This document shows, piece after piece, positions 21,657 to 33,395 of a stretch of DNA of 64,000 nt. Each line of letters starts with the position of its first letter. Positions within the stretch are counted from its first letter, which is position 1. The stretch is taken from positions 2,643,001 to 2,707,000 of the forward strand of contig CANJKZ010000108.1 of the NCBI GenBank assembly GCA_947471745.1, read 5' to 3'. The notes under the pieces were generated by a model, which did no database searches, was not told the DNA's origin, and saw only the letters and a list, made by a program, of their open reading frames with translations. The translations under genes were made by a program, and so were the position numbers. The DNA comes from Closterium sp. Naga37s-1. Taxonomy: Eukaryota > Streptophyta > Zygnematophyceae > Desmidiales > Closteriaceae.

Positions 21657-24600
21657 CCGGCAGCCGGCCAACGGCAAGGCCGCCGACCAACGGCAAGGCC
21701 GCCGACCACCGGCAAGGCCGCCGGCCGACGACAAACGGCAAGGCCGCCGGCCGCCGACCAACGGCAAGGCCGCCGGCCAACGGCAAGGCCGCCGGCCAAC
21801 GGCAAGGCCGCCGGCCAACGGCAAGGCCGCCGGCCGCCGGCCGCCGACCAACGGCAAGGCCGCCGGCCACCGAACAACGGCGAGGCCACCGGCCACCGAC
21901 CAGTGGCAAGGCCTCCGACCAACGGCAAGGCCGCCGGCCGCCGACCAACGGCAAGGCCGCCGGCCGCCGACCAACGGCATCGCCGCCGGCCAACGGCAAG
22001 GCCGCCGGCCAACGGCAAGGCCGCCGGCCAACGGCAAGGCCGCCGGCCAACGGCAAGGCCGCCGGCCAACGGCAAGGCCGCCGGCCAACGGCAAGGCCGC
22101 CGGCCAACGGCAAGGCCGCCGGCCAACGGCAAGGCCGCCGGCCAACGGCAAGGCCGCCGGCCAACGGCAAGGCCGCCGGCCAACGGCAAGGCCGCCGGCC
22201 AACGGCAAGGCCGCCGGCCAACGGCAAGGCCGCCGGCCAACGGCAAGGCCGCCGGCCAACGGCAAGGCCGCCGGCCAACGGCAAGGCCGCCGGCCAACGG
22301 CAAGGCCGCCGGCCAACGGCAAGGCCGCCGGCCAACGGCAAGGCCGCCGGCCAACGGCAAGGCCGCCGGCCCCCGACCAACGACAAGGCCGCCGGCCGCC
22401 GGCCGCCGATCAACGGCAAGGCCGCCGGCAGCCGGCCAACGGCAAGGCCGCCGACCAACGGCAAGGCCGCCGACCACCGGCAAGGCCGCCGGCCGACGAC
22501 AAACGGCAAGGCCGCCGGCCGCCGGCCAACGGCAAGGCCGCCGGCCAACGGCAAGGCCGCCGGCCGCCGGCCGCCGACCAACGGCAAGGCCGCCGGCCAC
22601 CGACCAACGGCGAGGCCACCGGCCGCCGACCAGTAGCAGGGCCTCCGACCAACGGCAAGGCCGCCGGCCGCCGACCAAGGCAAGGCCGCCGGCCGCCGAC
22701 CAACGGCAAGGCCGCCGGCCGCCGACCAACGGCAAGGCCGCCGGCCGCCGACCAACGGCAAGGCCGCCGTCCGCCGACCAACGGCCCGGCCGCCGGCCGC
22801 CGACCAACGGCAAGGCCGCCGGCCGCCGACCAACGGCAAGGCCGCCGGCCGCCGGCCGACGACCAACGGCAAGGCCGCCGGCCGCCGACCAACGGCAAGG
22901 CCGCCGGCCGCATGCCGCCGACCAACGGCAAGGCCGCCGGCCGCATGCCGACGACCAACGGCAAGGCCGCCGGCCGCCGACCAACGGCAAGGCCGCCGAC
23001 CAGCGGCATCGCCGCCGTCCGCCGGCCAACGGCATCGCCGCCGGCCGCCGGCCAACGGCAAGGCCGCCAACCAACGACAAGGCCGCCGGCCAACGGCAAG
23101 GCCACCGGCCAACGGCAAGGCCGCCGACCCACGGCAAGGCCGCCGGCCGCGGGCCAACGGCAAGGCCGCCGACCAACGGCAAGGCTGCCCGCCGACGACC
23201 AACGGCAAGGCCGCAGGCCGCCGACCAACGGCAAGGCCGCCGGCCGCCGACCAAGGCAAGGCCGCCGGCCGCCGACCAACGGCCCGGCCGCCGGCCGCCG
23301 GCCGCCGACCAAGGCAAGGCCGCCGGCCGCCGACCAACGGCAATGCCGCCGACCAACGGCAAGGCCGCCGGCCGACGACAAACGGCAAGGCCGCCGGCCG
23401 CCGACCAACGGCAAGGCCGCCGGCCGCCGACCAACGGCAAGGTCACAGGCCGCCGGCCGACGACCAACGGCAAGGCCGCCGGCCGCCGACCAACGGCAAG
23501 GCCGCCGGCCGCCGACCAACGGCAAGGCCGCCGGCCGCCGACCAACGGCAAGGCCGCCGACCGCCGGCCAACGGCAAGGCCGCCGACCAACGGCAAGGCC
23601 GCCGACCACCGGCAAGGCCGCCGGCCGCCGACCAACGGCCCGGCCTCCGGCCGCCGACCAACGGCAAGGCCGCCGGCCGCCGACCAACGGCAAGGCCGCC
23701 GGTCGCCGACCAACGGCAAGGCCGCCGACCAACGGCAAGGCCGCCGGCCGCCGACCAACGGCAAGGCCGCCGGCCCCCGACCAACGGCAAGGCCGCGGCC
23801 GCCGACCAACGGCAAGGCCGCCGGCCGCCGGCCGCCGATCAACGGCAAGGCCGCCGGCCGCCAGCCAACGGCAAGGCCGCCGACCAACGGCAAGGCCGCC
23901 GACCACCGGCAAGGCCGCCGGCCGCCGACCACCGGCAAGGCCGCCGGCCGCGGACCACCGGCTAGGCCGCCGGCCGCCGACCAACGGCAAGGCCGCCGGC
24001 CGCCGACCAACGGCAAGGCCGCCGACCAACGGCAAGGCCGCCGGCCGCCGGCCAACGGCAAGGCCGCCGGCCAACGGCAAGGCCGCCGTCCAACGGCAAG
24101 GCCGCCGGCCGCCGACCAACGGCAAGGCCGCCGGCCGCCGACCAACGGCAAGGCCGCCGGCCGCCGACCAACGGCAAGGCCGCCGGCCGCCGACCAACGG
24201 CAAGGCCGCCGGCCGCCGACCAACGGCAAGGCCGCCGGCCGCCGACCAACGGCAAGGCCGCCGGCCGCCGACCAACGGCAAGGCCGCCGGCCGCCGACCA
24301 ACGGCAAGGCCGCCGGCCGCCGACCAACGGCAAGGCCGCCGGCCGCCGACCAACGGCAAGGCCGCCGGCCGCCGACCAACGGCATCGCCGCCGGCCGACG
24401 ACCAACGGCAAGGCCGCCGACCACCGGCAAGGCCGCCGGCCGCCGACCAACGGCAAGGCCGCCGGCCGCCGACCAACGGCAAGGCCGCCGGCCAACGGCA
24501 AGGCCACCGTCCAACGGCAAGGCCGCCGGCCGCCGGCCGCCGACCAACAGCAAGGCCGCCGACCAACGGCAAGGACGCCGGCCGCCGACCAACGGCAAGG

Positions 24601-25128
24601 CCGCCGGCCGCCGACCCACGGCAAGGCCGCCGGCCGCCGACCCACGGCAAGGCCGCCGGCCGCCGACCAAGGCAAGGCCGCCGGCCGCCGACCAACGGCA
24701 AGGCCGTCGGCCGCGGACCAACGGCAAGGCCGCCGGCCGCCGACCAACGGCAAGGCCGCCGGTCGCCGGCAGCCGGCCAACGGCAAGGCCGCCGACCAAC
24801 GGCGAGGCCGCCGGCCGCCGACCCACGGCGAGGCCGCCGGCCGCCGACCCACGGCGAGGCCGCCGGCCGCCGACCCACGGCGAGGCCGCCGGCCGCCGAC
24901 CCACGGCGAGGCCGCCGGCCGCCGACCCACGGCGAGGCCGCCGGCCGCCGACCCACGGCGAGGCCGCCGGCCGCCGACCCACGGCGAGGCCGCCGGCCGC
25001 CGACCCACGGCGAGGCCCGCCGGCCGCCGACCCACGGCGAGGCCGCCGGCCGCCGACCCACGGCGAGGCCGCCGGCCGCCGACCCACGGCGAGGCCGCCG
25101 GCCGCCGACCCACGGCGAGGTCGCCGGC
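21657..25128. repeat. GC-rich minisatellite, block 3
   Basis: It has the same modular units as blocks 1 and 2. A run of about twenty near-perfect 19-bp units lies at 21980-22370, and about twelve near-perfect 26-bp CCCACGGCGAG units at 24800-25115. Between them 19-, 26- and 33-bp units are mixed. Open frames of more than 1,000 codons on both strands are compositional. The last five bases CCGGC (25124-25128) are the target duplication of element B'. Confidence 0.95.
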
Positions 25129-25259
25129 TGTTACGATATGAATGAATTGATAGAAAATGTGAAGTACAACCCTAGATATAGCAAACCCTAATCATGCAAG
25201 TAAGTAGAAATGTAACACCTAGTCTAACCTAAACAACACATATAATATATATGTTGACA
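25129..25259 (-). repeat. Element B': 3' LTR, 131 bp
   Basis: Reverse complement of the element B LTR with few differences. It reads TGTCAAC...CGTAACA on the minus strand and is bounded by CCGGC at 25124-25128. Confidence 0.92.
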
Positions 25260-25475
25260 CACCCCCATAGTCTAGGTGACGGAAGTCCTGTAGAAACAAC
25301 AAGAGCAAGCAACGGTCACAAGACCAGTCCACAAGAACAAGACAAATCTCAGGGTGGAGCTCAAAGTCACCACACACTCCGAGAGCAAGCAAGGGGCCAC
25401 AAGGCCAGTCCAGATGCAGGTATATAGCAAATATAAAGAGATGCAAGAGTACAAGACATGCAGGACAAGGCATCT
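25260..25475 (-). promoter_or_regulatory. Element B': 3' UTR with two hairpins and polypurine tract
   Basis: On the plus strand the hairpins read GGTC-ACAA-GACC at 25314-25325 and GGCC-ACAA-GGCC at 25395-25406, the complement of the forms in B. The tract CACCCCCATAG (complement of CTATGGGGGTG) abuts the LTR. Confidence 0.75.
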
Positions 25476-25838
25476 CTAAGCAAGCAAGTGAGGACGGGCA
25501 GGCACAAGGCCAAGCTGGGTGCAGAAACGCTGGTGGCCACAAGGCGGCAACGCCTTGGTGAAGATATCTGCCGTGTTGGCCTCAGAGACCACACGTCGAA
25601 CGAGTGTCTGTCCACGCTGCTGAAACTCACGCAGAAGGAAGTAACGAAGCTGGATGTGCTTCGCCTTCCCAACCAGTCGGGGCTCCTCACACAACAGGAC
25701 AGCAGACCTGTTGTCGGCGAACAAGACTGGGGGAGAGCGAGGCCGCTCACCAAGGTCGGTGAGAAGGAAAGACAGCCAGCGAAGCTCCTGAGCGGCCATG
25801 GCCGCAGCGTACACCTCTGCCTCACAGCTGGAACCGGC
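25476..25838 (-). pseudogene. Element B': C-terminal part of RNase H, cut by element C
   Basis: On the minus strand it resumes within AGSSCEAEVYAAAMAAQELRW and includes the ADNRSAVLL and ANTADIFTKAL motifs, ending ARPHLLA before the stop at 25476. Its upstream half is beyond element C from 33401. CCGGC (25834-25838) is the C target duplication and belongs to the codons around Ala-Gly-Ser. Confidence 0.9.
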
Positions 25839-25967
25839 TGTCAACATATATTTTATATGTTTAGTTTTTGTTAGTCTAGGTGTACCATTTCATATTCCTA
25901 GGGTTAGCTATATCCTCTTGTATATCGTTTCCCTTAGTCAATCTTTTCACCCGTTCTAGTCTCGACA
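25839..25967 (+). repeat. Element C: 5' LTR, 129 bp
   Basis: It begins TGTCAACATATATTTTATA and ends GTCTCGACA. It contains CCTAGGGTTAGC. It differs from the 3' LTR at one base (TATATC against TATCTC). Confidence 0.93.
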
Positions 25968-27021
25968 TGGTATAGAGCTAGTCGACCCTATGGGCCCACC
26001 GCCCCGTGCCCCGACCTAGGAACGTAGCCACTTAATACCCGAAGCGCCCTGCTACCCCCCCCTTAGCTCGCGCATCACCCGTAGTGCCCTGAGCGCGTCA
26101 TCCGTTTAGCACAGAGCGTCACCCGTTTTTTTTTCACCCGCGCCTCACCCGTTTTCTGCCCCGTGCGTAGCTCGCCAGCCCGCTAGCGCGCAGCAGGCCC
26201 ATGCGCACGTGCAGTCGTAGCCGCACATGCGACCGCGCGCACGCGCAGCATTAGCCGCACGCACGTGCAGCATTAGCCGTACGCACGCGCGGCATTAGGA
26301 GCACGCACGCGCGGCATTAGCAGCATGCACGCGCGGCCATAGCTGCACGCACGCGCAGCAATAGCCGCACGCACGCACAGCCCGCCAGCTGCGGTACCGT
26401 CTCACCCGTCCCCGCTGACCCACCTGGTGCCCGCTGTACCACCCGTCCCAGCCGCCCCACCAGTTACTCTCCCCCGCCCAGAACCGTACAGCACCGCGTA
26501 GAAACGCACAGAACCGTGCGACACCGCCCAGAACCTTACCTGCTGACCCATCCGCACCAGCCAGAGCTGCTACCCCACCCCGTACTCTCCACCGCACTGA
26601 ACCGTGCAGAACCGCGCAGAACCGGGCAGAACCGCACTGAACCGTGCAGAACCGCGCAGAACCGGGCAGAACCGCACAGAACTGCGCAGAACAGCACAGA
26701 ATCGTGCGGCGCCGCCCAGAACCTTACCTGCTGACCCACCCACACTAGCCAGAGCTGCTACCCCACCCGGTACTCTCCCTCGCACAGAACTGTGCAGCAC
26801 CGCACTGAACAGGGCAGAACTGCACAGAACCACGCAGCACCGCACAGAACTGCACCCACTGCCCCACCTGTACCAGCCAGAGCTGCTGCCCCACCCGTTC
26901 CCGTCACCACACCAGTAACCAGCCGCTATCCACCTCACTGAACCACCTGGTACCGCTCTCAAACGTACTAGACCCCACCCGAGCGTGCCCGTTCATTGCC
27001 CTCGCGCCAGGGCCTCCTCCC
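25968..27021 (+). promoter_or_regulatory. Element C: primer-binding site and leader
   Basis: PBS TGGTATAGAGCT at 25968-25979. The palindrome TGGGCCCA lies at 25991-25998, only 12 nt further on, and is flanked by CTAGTCG and CGACCTAG, which can pair with one bulge. Tandem units of GCACGCACGCGCGGC type fill 26200-26390, and CAGAACCGCAC-type units fill about 26480-26860. No protein is evident before the gag start. Confidence 0.78.
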
Positions 27022-30000
27022 ATGGCCACTTCTCGTATTCTCACGTTTGATCCTGAGGGTAGGCCGGTAGACTTCCCAGGATGGCTCCGCAAACTCAAGC
27101 TTTTCCTAGGGAGTAGGATCGAGAACGACGTTCGCCTTCTGGACCATGCCACGGGCAAACTCGTAGCCCCGAAGGAACCCGACCCCTTAGGTTCCTCCCC
27201 GTCGGACGAAGAGGAAGCTCGCTTTGAGAAGCTGCAGCTGGCGGCCAGTCGGTGGGCGGCGCGGGACGACGCCACAGTGCTCGCCATCACCGATCTCCTG
27301 CCCGTGACAGAGCAGCAGCACTTCGAGCAGGAGGTGACGGCCAAGGGCCTGTTTGATGCTGTCGTCAAACGTTATTCCACCCCAACCACTGCTTCCCTCG
27401 GTCGGCTTGTACTGCCCTTCCTATTTCCTGACCTGCCCTCGTTTCACCGCGTCCCTGACCTTGTGCTGCACTTGCGCTCGCTTGATGCCCAGCTCCGTTC
27501 TGCTGCCCCTGATGATGCCCTACTTGCCGCCAACCCCCCCCCGATGTGGATGACACTGTACCTGCTGTCCACCCGCCTCCCTGACCGTTTTGCTACAGCC
27601 CGTGACCACTTTCTCACTGTTAACCCCATGTCCCTCACCATTGACCTCTTTGAGAAGAGGCTCACTGCTGTTGAGGACCTTGCCCGTTCCCTTGCTGCTG
27701 CCTCCGGTACTGCCCTCCCCCCCATCTTTGAGGGATGTGCTCCGTCCTTCCTAGCTTCCCCTGTCGATTCGGCGTCTGTTGCCACTGTACCAGAGGTGGC
27801 AGCCGTTGCCCTTGGCAACAAAGGGGGCAAGAAGGGGAGTAAGAAGGGAGGAGGTGGTGGCAGTGGTGGGGGTGGCGGAGGGGGCGGTGGTGGGGGTGGC
27901 TGAGGGGGCGGTGGTGGAGGTGGCGTAGGGGGTGGTGGTGGAGGAGGTGGAGGGGGTGGGAGTGGTGGAGGAGGCGGAGGAGGAGGCAGTGGAGGTGGAG
28001 GTAGTGGGGCCCCCCAGCAGCAGCAGCCTCACCAGCAGCAGCCGCAGCAGCCGCAGCCATAGCAGCAGCGGCAGCAGCAGTTCCAGGGCCAGCGCCAGCA
28101 GACGCCGCAGCAGCAGTGGAGGTCCCCTGGACCCGGGAGCTCTGTCAGCAGCAGCGGCCCGCCCAGCTGGACGTCGCGTGGTCCAGCCCAGCACCCCCCC
28201 TGCCAGTATAGGGTGCTGACTGGGCCGCGTGGAGGCTACCCTTGTGGCCGCTTCCACCCCCCGGGTCAGTGCTTTGCACAGCTCACCGACCGCTACCGTG
28301 CGCAGTTTGGCCCCACCCGCACTGTCCCCGATTGGGCCTCACTGGCTCGTTCTGTTGGCCCGCAGTTGTATAGCATGACTGCACCTCAGTTAGATGAGGC
28401 TGTGCGTTCTATGTCTGTGATGTATGCCGATGACTCTATTGTTGATGATTTTGCGTACTATTCCTGTTTCTCTAGCTTAGGTGCTGTAGAGGTTGCTAGT
28501 GCTTTCCCTGCTAGCGTAGCTTGTCCAGGTTCGACCACCGAGACTGCGTCCCTGTCGTTCACACTCGACTCTGGGGCGTCCAGCTGTTTCTTTCGTGACC
28601 GCGCCGACCTCACACCACTACGCACCCCCGTCACTGTTGCCTTGGCCGACCCCTCTGTGGGACCTGTGGTTGCTCGCAGCACCACCACTCTCCCGTGTCC
28701 GGCTGCTCCCTCTGGGGTCCTTACAGGTTACTACACCCCCTCGTTCTCTAGGAACCTGGTGGGTGTCAGCCACCTCCACGACCTCGGAGTAGTCACAACT
28801 TTTCCCTTAGAGGAGTCAGTTGCCTCCTGCACAGTCGGTACCACTGGGGCCCCTCTGGCCACCTTTCGCAGGGAGCCGGGCTCTGGTCTGTACTCACTAC
28901 ACACCGGGTCCCACCACACTGGGTCAGGTCTGGTCAGGTCAGGTCAGGTAGCCGCTGTGTCGTGTGACTGTCGGTCCCTCACCCACCCGTCGGTCCTCTG
29001 GCACCACCGTCTAGGTCACCCGTCGTTCCCACGTCTCAGTAGGATGGCACGTCACCGTCTGGTCTCAGGTCTCCCAGCGTCGCTTGCCCCGCTTCCCCGC
29101 TCTCCAGCGCCGCCGTGCACTCCTTGCGTCGAGGGTCGGCAGCGCGCTGCCCCTCACTCCTCCTCGTTCCCCCCCACCACGTCTCCCTTCCAGACCCTAC
29201 ACTTGGACGTCTGGGGCCCCTCCCCGGTCCTTGGCCCACGTCAGGAGCGCTACTTCCTGATTGTGGTGGACGACTACTCCCGCTACACCACGGTTTTCCC
29301 TTTGCGACGGAAGGCCGACGTGCCTACCGTCCTCGAGCCGTGGCTACTAGCGAGGGGTGGCGCCCAGGGCCTGTGTGGGCTCCGTCTACACTCGGATCGT
29401 GGTGGTGAGTTCTCTTCCACTCGACTGGAGACGTTCTGTCAGGGTCGGGGGATTATCCAGTCTTACACGTTACCAGCCTCGCCGCAGCAGAACGGGGTAG
29501 CCGAGCGTCGCATCGGCCTGGTCATGGAAGTTGCCCGGACCTCCATGTGCCATGCCGGTGCCCCCCAGTTCTTGTGGCCCCAGGCAGTCCGCTACGCCGC
29601 GCACCAGCTGAACCTGTGGCCTAGTGACGCACGGCCACGGGTGACGCCGGTCTCCCTTTGGACAGGTTCTCCGGGCGTAGCAGCTGACTTCCGTGTCTGG
29701 GGCTCTCTGGCTCACGTTCGCGCCCCTGGCGCGAACAAGTTGTCTCCGCGCACCCGTGCCTGCGTCTTTCTTGGTTTCCCTTTGGACGCCTCCGGCTGGT
29801 TGTTCTACGACCCGGCCACCTACCAGTTCTTCGCTTCTCAGGACGTCACGTTCGACGAGTCTGTCTGTTACTACAGGAGTCGCCCCCACCGAGGTACTGA
29901 GGCCTTTTCCCCCCCGCTGTTCCTCACCCTTGAGCCCCCCCCAGTCGCCCCGGTAGCCCCCCCCCCTTCGCGTCCTGCCCCGTCAGGTGTGTCGCACGTC

Positions 30001-32979
30001 ACTCCGCAGTCGTCCCCCCCGCAGCGTCCAGTCCGTGTCGTGTTTGAGGGTGCGGGAGGTGCAGTTGCGGAGGGTGAGGGTACTGGGGCTGCAGGAGCTG
30101 GTGGTGTCGGCTCTGGGGGTGCAGGGGTTGTGGGTGTGGAGGTCACTCCCGTGGAGGACACGGCAGCCTCGAGCCGGCGGCCTCGCCCCGCGTCACCCCC
30201 TGGCTTCCCGTCCGTCCCGCAGTTCCCTCCTCGTTCTTCTCTGCGGCTGGTTTCTGCGGAGCCCGGGGGTGCTACTGCGGGAGGCACTGGAGGCTCCGGG
30301 GGTGTCGACGGTGGAGGTGTTGGTTCTGGGGGTGCTGGAGCTGGAGGCACTGGCACTGTGGCGCCTACACCGCGCACTGTACGTTTCCTGACCCGTGAGC
30401 AGCGTCTCTTCCAGTTGGAGAGGGAGGAGCGTGCGCGGTTTGAGAGGGCACAGCAGCAGCAGCAGCAGCAGCACGAGAGAGTAGAGGAGGAGTCACAGCC
30501 GCAGCAGGAGAGGGTAGAGGAGGAGTCACGGCCGCACCAGGAGAGGGTAGAGCAGGAGTCCCACCCGCAGCAGCAGGTGCAGTTACAGACCCGGCAGGAG
30601 CGAGTAGAGGAGCAGTCACCGCCGCACCAGGAGAGGGTAGAGCAGGAGTCCCACCCGCAGCAGCAGGTGCAGTTACAGACCCAGCAGGAGAGAGTAGAGG
30701 AGGAGTCCCGGTCCCAGCAGCGGGTGCAGCTGCAGTCGCAGCAGGAGAGGGCAGAGGCGGAGCCACAGGAGCAGCAGCAGGGGCCGGTACCGTCGCAGCA
30801 GACGCCAGAGGAGGCGGAGCAGCACCGACTGCGACTACGCGACCTCCCCGACCCATCACCTGCACGCTTTGTTCGTGGTCCCCTACCGTCCCCTCCTGTT
30901 CCCCCTGTTGAGTCCCTTTCCTCGTCCCAGTGGACTCGTCGTTCTCCCCTCAGTCGTGCTGTGTCCCCTGAGCGTCGTCGGTCCCGTTACCGTGCAGACG
31001 GTCCGTTCCACCTCGTTCTTCGCTCTCGTGTTCCACCTCCTCCCGTCCTTCCACAGCCCCCTGAGTCGTCCCTCACTGTGCTTCACGACCCGTTGTCCGA
31101 CTACCTTCGTGCCTCCCGTCCTGTTGTCTCCCGTGTTTTGTCCGCGTTGGTCACTCACCCGACTGCACCCTTGTCGTCTGTCTCAGCACTTGTTACCACT
31201 GTCGCTGACTTTGCCTCTTCCCACCGCCTTGACTACGCCGCTCACCTGGTGAGTGGCGCTGCTCGTTCTCCGTCCTCTGGGGGTGCTCCTGTCTTTCCCT
31301 TGGAGGTCCTGGAGGACAGGCAGTTTGAGCTTGGTTTCCTTGCGGCCGCTGTTCCTCATCTCTGCGCCATGCTGCTTGCCCCTGAGGGGGATCCAGACGC
31401 TCTTGACATTCCGATCCCTCGCACTCACGCTGAGGCGGTCTCGGGACCTTGGGCCTCGTACTGGATAGCAGCTGAGGAGGCAGAGATGGCATCTTATAGG
31501 TCCACAGGCACTTACGTCGACGCAGTCCCACCACCTGGGACGAACGTCGTCAGTGGCCGATGGCTCTACAAGGTGAAGCGGCCGCCTGGATCACCACCAG
31601 TGTTCAAGGCGCGCTATGTGGCGAGAGGCTTCAGTCAACGAGCGGGGGTGGACTTCTTCCAGACCTTCGCTCCCACCCCGAAGATGAGTACTCTTCGGGT
31701 GTTGCTGCACATTGCAGCCCAGCGCGACTACGAGTTGCACTCTCTAGACTTTTCCACCGCGTTCCTTCAGGGGAGCCTGCACGAGCAGATATGGCTGCGT
31801 CGCCCGCCTGGCTTCACTGGCTCTTTCCCACCTGGGACCCAGTGGCAGCTGCGTCGACCAGTCTACGGCCTGCGTCAGGCTCCACGTGAGTGGCACGACA
31901 CACTTCGCTCGACCCTTGCAGCGCTTGACTTCTTTCCGTCGTCTGCCGACCCGTCACTGTTCGTCCGCCGTGGCTCGACCCCGTTCTTTGTTCTTGTTTA
32001 CGTTGACGACCTGGTCTTCGCCACTCCCGACCGACACGCACTGGCCTCCGTGAAGGAGGAACTGCAGAGGAGACACACTTGCACTGACCTTGGTGAGCTG
32101 CATCACTACCTTGGCCTGCAGATCACTAGGGACAGGGCAGCTCGCACCATTACGCTGACGCAGTCGCATATGGTCGAGCAGATCCTCACGCGGTTTCGCT
32201 TCCCGTTCTCCAAGGTACAGCTCACCCCTCTTGGTGTGGATCATGGGCTCACGGCTCCACCTTCGGACGAGTCATTTGAGCCCAGTGGTCCATATCCTGA
32301 GCTGGTGGGTTGTCTCATGTACCTGATGACATGTACTCGCCCAGACCTAGCTTACCCTCTTAGCGTCCTTGCGCGCTTTGTTGCGCCTGGGAGACACTGA
32401 CCGTCCCACTGGTACGCTGCTAAGAGGGTGGCGAAGTATGTGGCGAGTACATCAGGCATGGGACTTGTCCTTGGAGGGAAGCAGCCAGTTACACTCACAG
32501 GTTACTCGGACTCGTCGTGGGCCGACGACGCGGAGACGCGTCGGTCTACACAGGGGTACTCCTTTAGCCTCGGGGCAGGTGCTGTTTCGTGGCGGTCGAC
32601 TCGGGCGTCGTCCGTCTCCGGTTCCAGCTGTGAGGCAGAGGTGTACGCTGCGGCCATGGCCGCTCAGGAGCTTCGCTGGCTGTCTTTCCTTCTCACCGAC
32701 CTTGGTGAGCGGCCTCGCTCTCCCCCAGTCTTGTTCGCCGACAACAGGTCTGCTGTCCTGTTGTGTGAGGAGCCCCGACTGGTTGGGAAGTCGAAGCACA
32801 TCCAGCTTCGTTACTTCCTTCTGCGTGAGTTGCAGCAGCGTGGCCAGGCACTCGTACGACGCGTGGTCTCTGAGGCCAACACGGCAGATATCTTCACCAA
32901 GGCGTTGCCGCCTTGTGACCACCAGCGTTTCTGCACCCAGCTTGGCCTTGTGCCTGCCCGTCCTCACTTGCTTACGTAG
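27022..32979 (+). pseudogene. Element C: complete gag-pol polyprotein with three in-frame stops
   Basis: Starts at ATG 27022 (MATSRILTFDPEGRP), aligned with the gag of element A. Gag domain 27022-27800 (WLRKLKLFLGSR, RYSTPTTASLGRLV, PPPMWMTLYLL). Gly-rich linker to about 28010, Gln-rich to 28105, zinc knuckle C-x13-C-x3-H-x4-C (about 28200-28275). Protease DSGAS near 28570. Integrase HHCC near 28995, D near 29205, D near 29395, E near 29500. Linkers of Gly/Ala, then polyGln with QERVEEES units (30445-30800). RT with KARYVARGFSQ and YVDD near 32000. RNase H with SDSSWADD, CEAEVYA, ADNRSA and ANTADIFTKAL to 32979. Stops: TGA 27901 and TAG 28060 in the linkers before the zinc knuckle, and TGA 32398 (CGA to TGA) between RT and RNase H. 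All are single-base changes in one frame. Confidence 0.94.
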
Positions 32980-33266
32980 AGATGCTTTGTCCTGCTTGTC
33001 TTGTACTCTTGCATCTCATTATATTTGCTATATACCTGCATGTGGACTGGCCTTGTGGCCTCTTGCTTGCTCTCGGAGTGTGTGGTGACTTTGAGCTCCA
33101 CCCTGAGATTTGTCTTGTTCTTGTGGATTGGTCTTGTGACCCTTGCTTGTTCTTGCTGACCGGTCACGTGACCCTTGCTTGCTCTCAGAATGTGTGTGTC
33201 CTTGAGACCCACCCTGAGATTTGTGTTGCTTTCCACAGGACTGCCGTCACCTAGACTATGGGGGTG
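32980..33266 (+). promoter_or_regulatory. Element C: 3' UTR with three hairpins and polypurine tract
   Basis: GGCC-TTGT-GGCC at 33049-33060, GGTC-TTGT-GACC at 33130-33141, and a third version that has become a 12-bp perfect palindrome GGTCACGTGACC at 33162-33173. CTATGGGGGTG abuts the LTR. Confidence 0.76.
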
Positions 33267-33395
33267 TGTCAACATATATTTTATATGTTTAGTTTTTGTT
33301 AGTCTAGGTGTACCATTTCATATTCCTAGGGTTAGCTATATCCTCTTGTATCTCGTTTCCCTTAGTCAATCTTTTCACCCGTTCTAGTCTCGACA
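33267..33395 (+). repeat. Element C: 3' LTR, 129 bp
   Basis: One difference from the 5' LTR. It is followed by the second CCGGC (33396-33400), after which the B' RNase H sequence resumes. Confidence 0.93.

Larger units (their letters stand above)
25839..33395 (+). mobile_element. Element C: nested full-length copia element with gag
   Basis: 129-bp LTRs (25839-25967 and 33267-33395) differ at one position by eye. It is flanked by CCGGC (25834-25838 and 33396-33400) within the RNase H gene of B', so it is younger than B'. A single reading frame, 27022-32979, covers gag, zinc knuckle, protease, integrase, RT and RNase H with three in-frame stops and no frameshift that I can see. Its pol and much of its 3' UTR are very close to element B, while the LTR beyond the first 22 bases and the leader differ, which suggests a mosaic. 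Confidence 0.95.
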
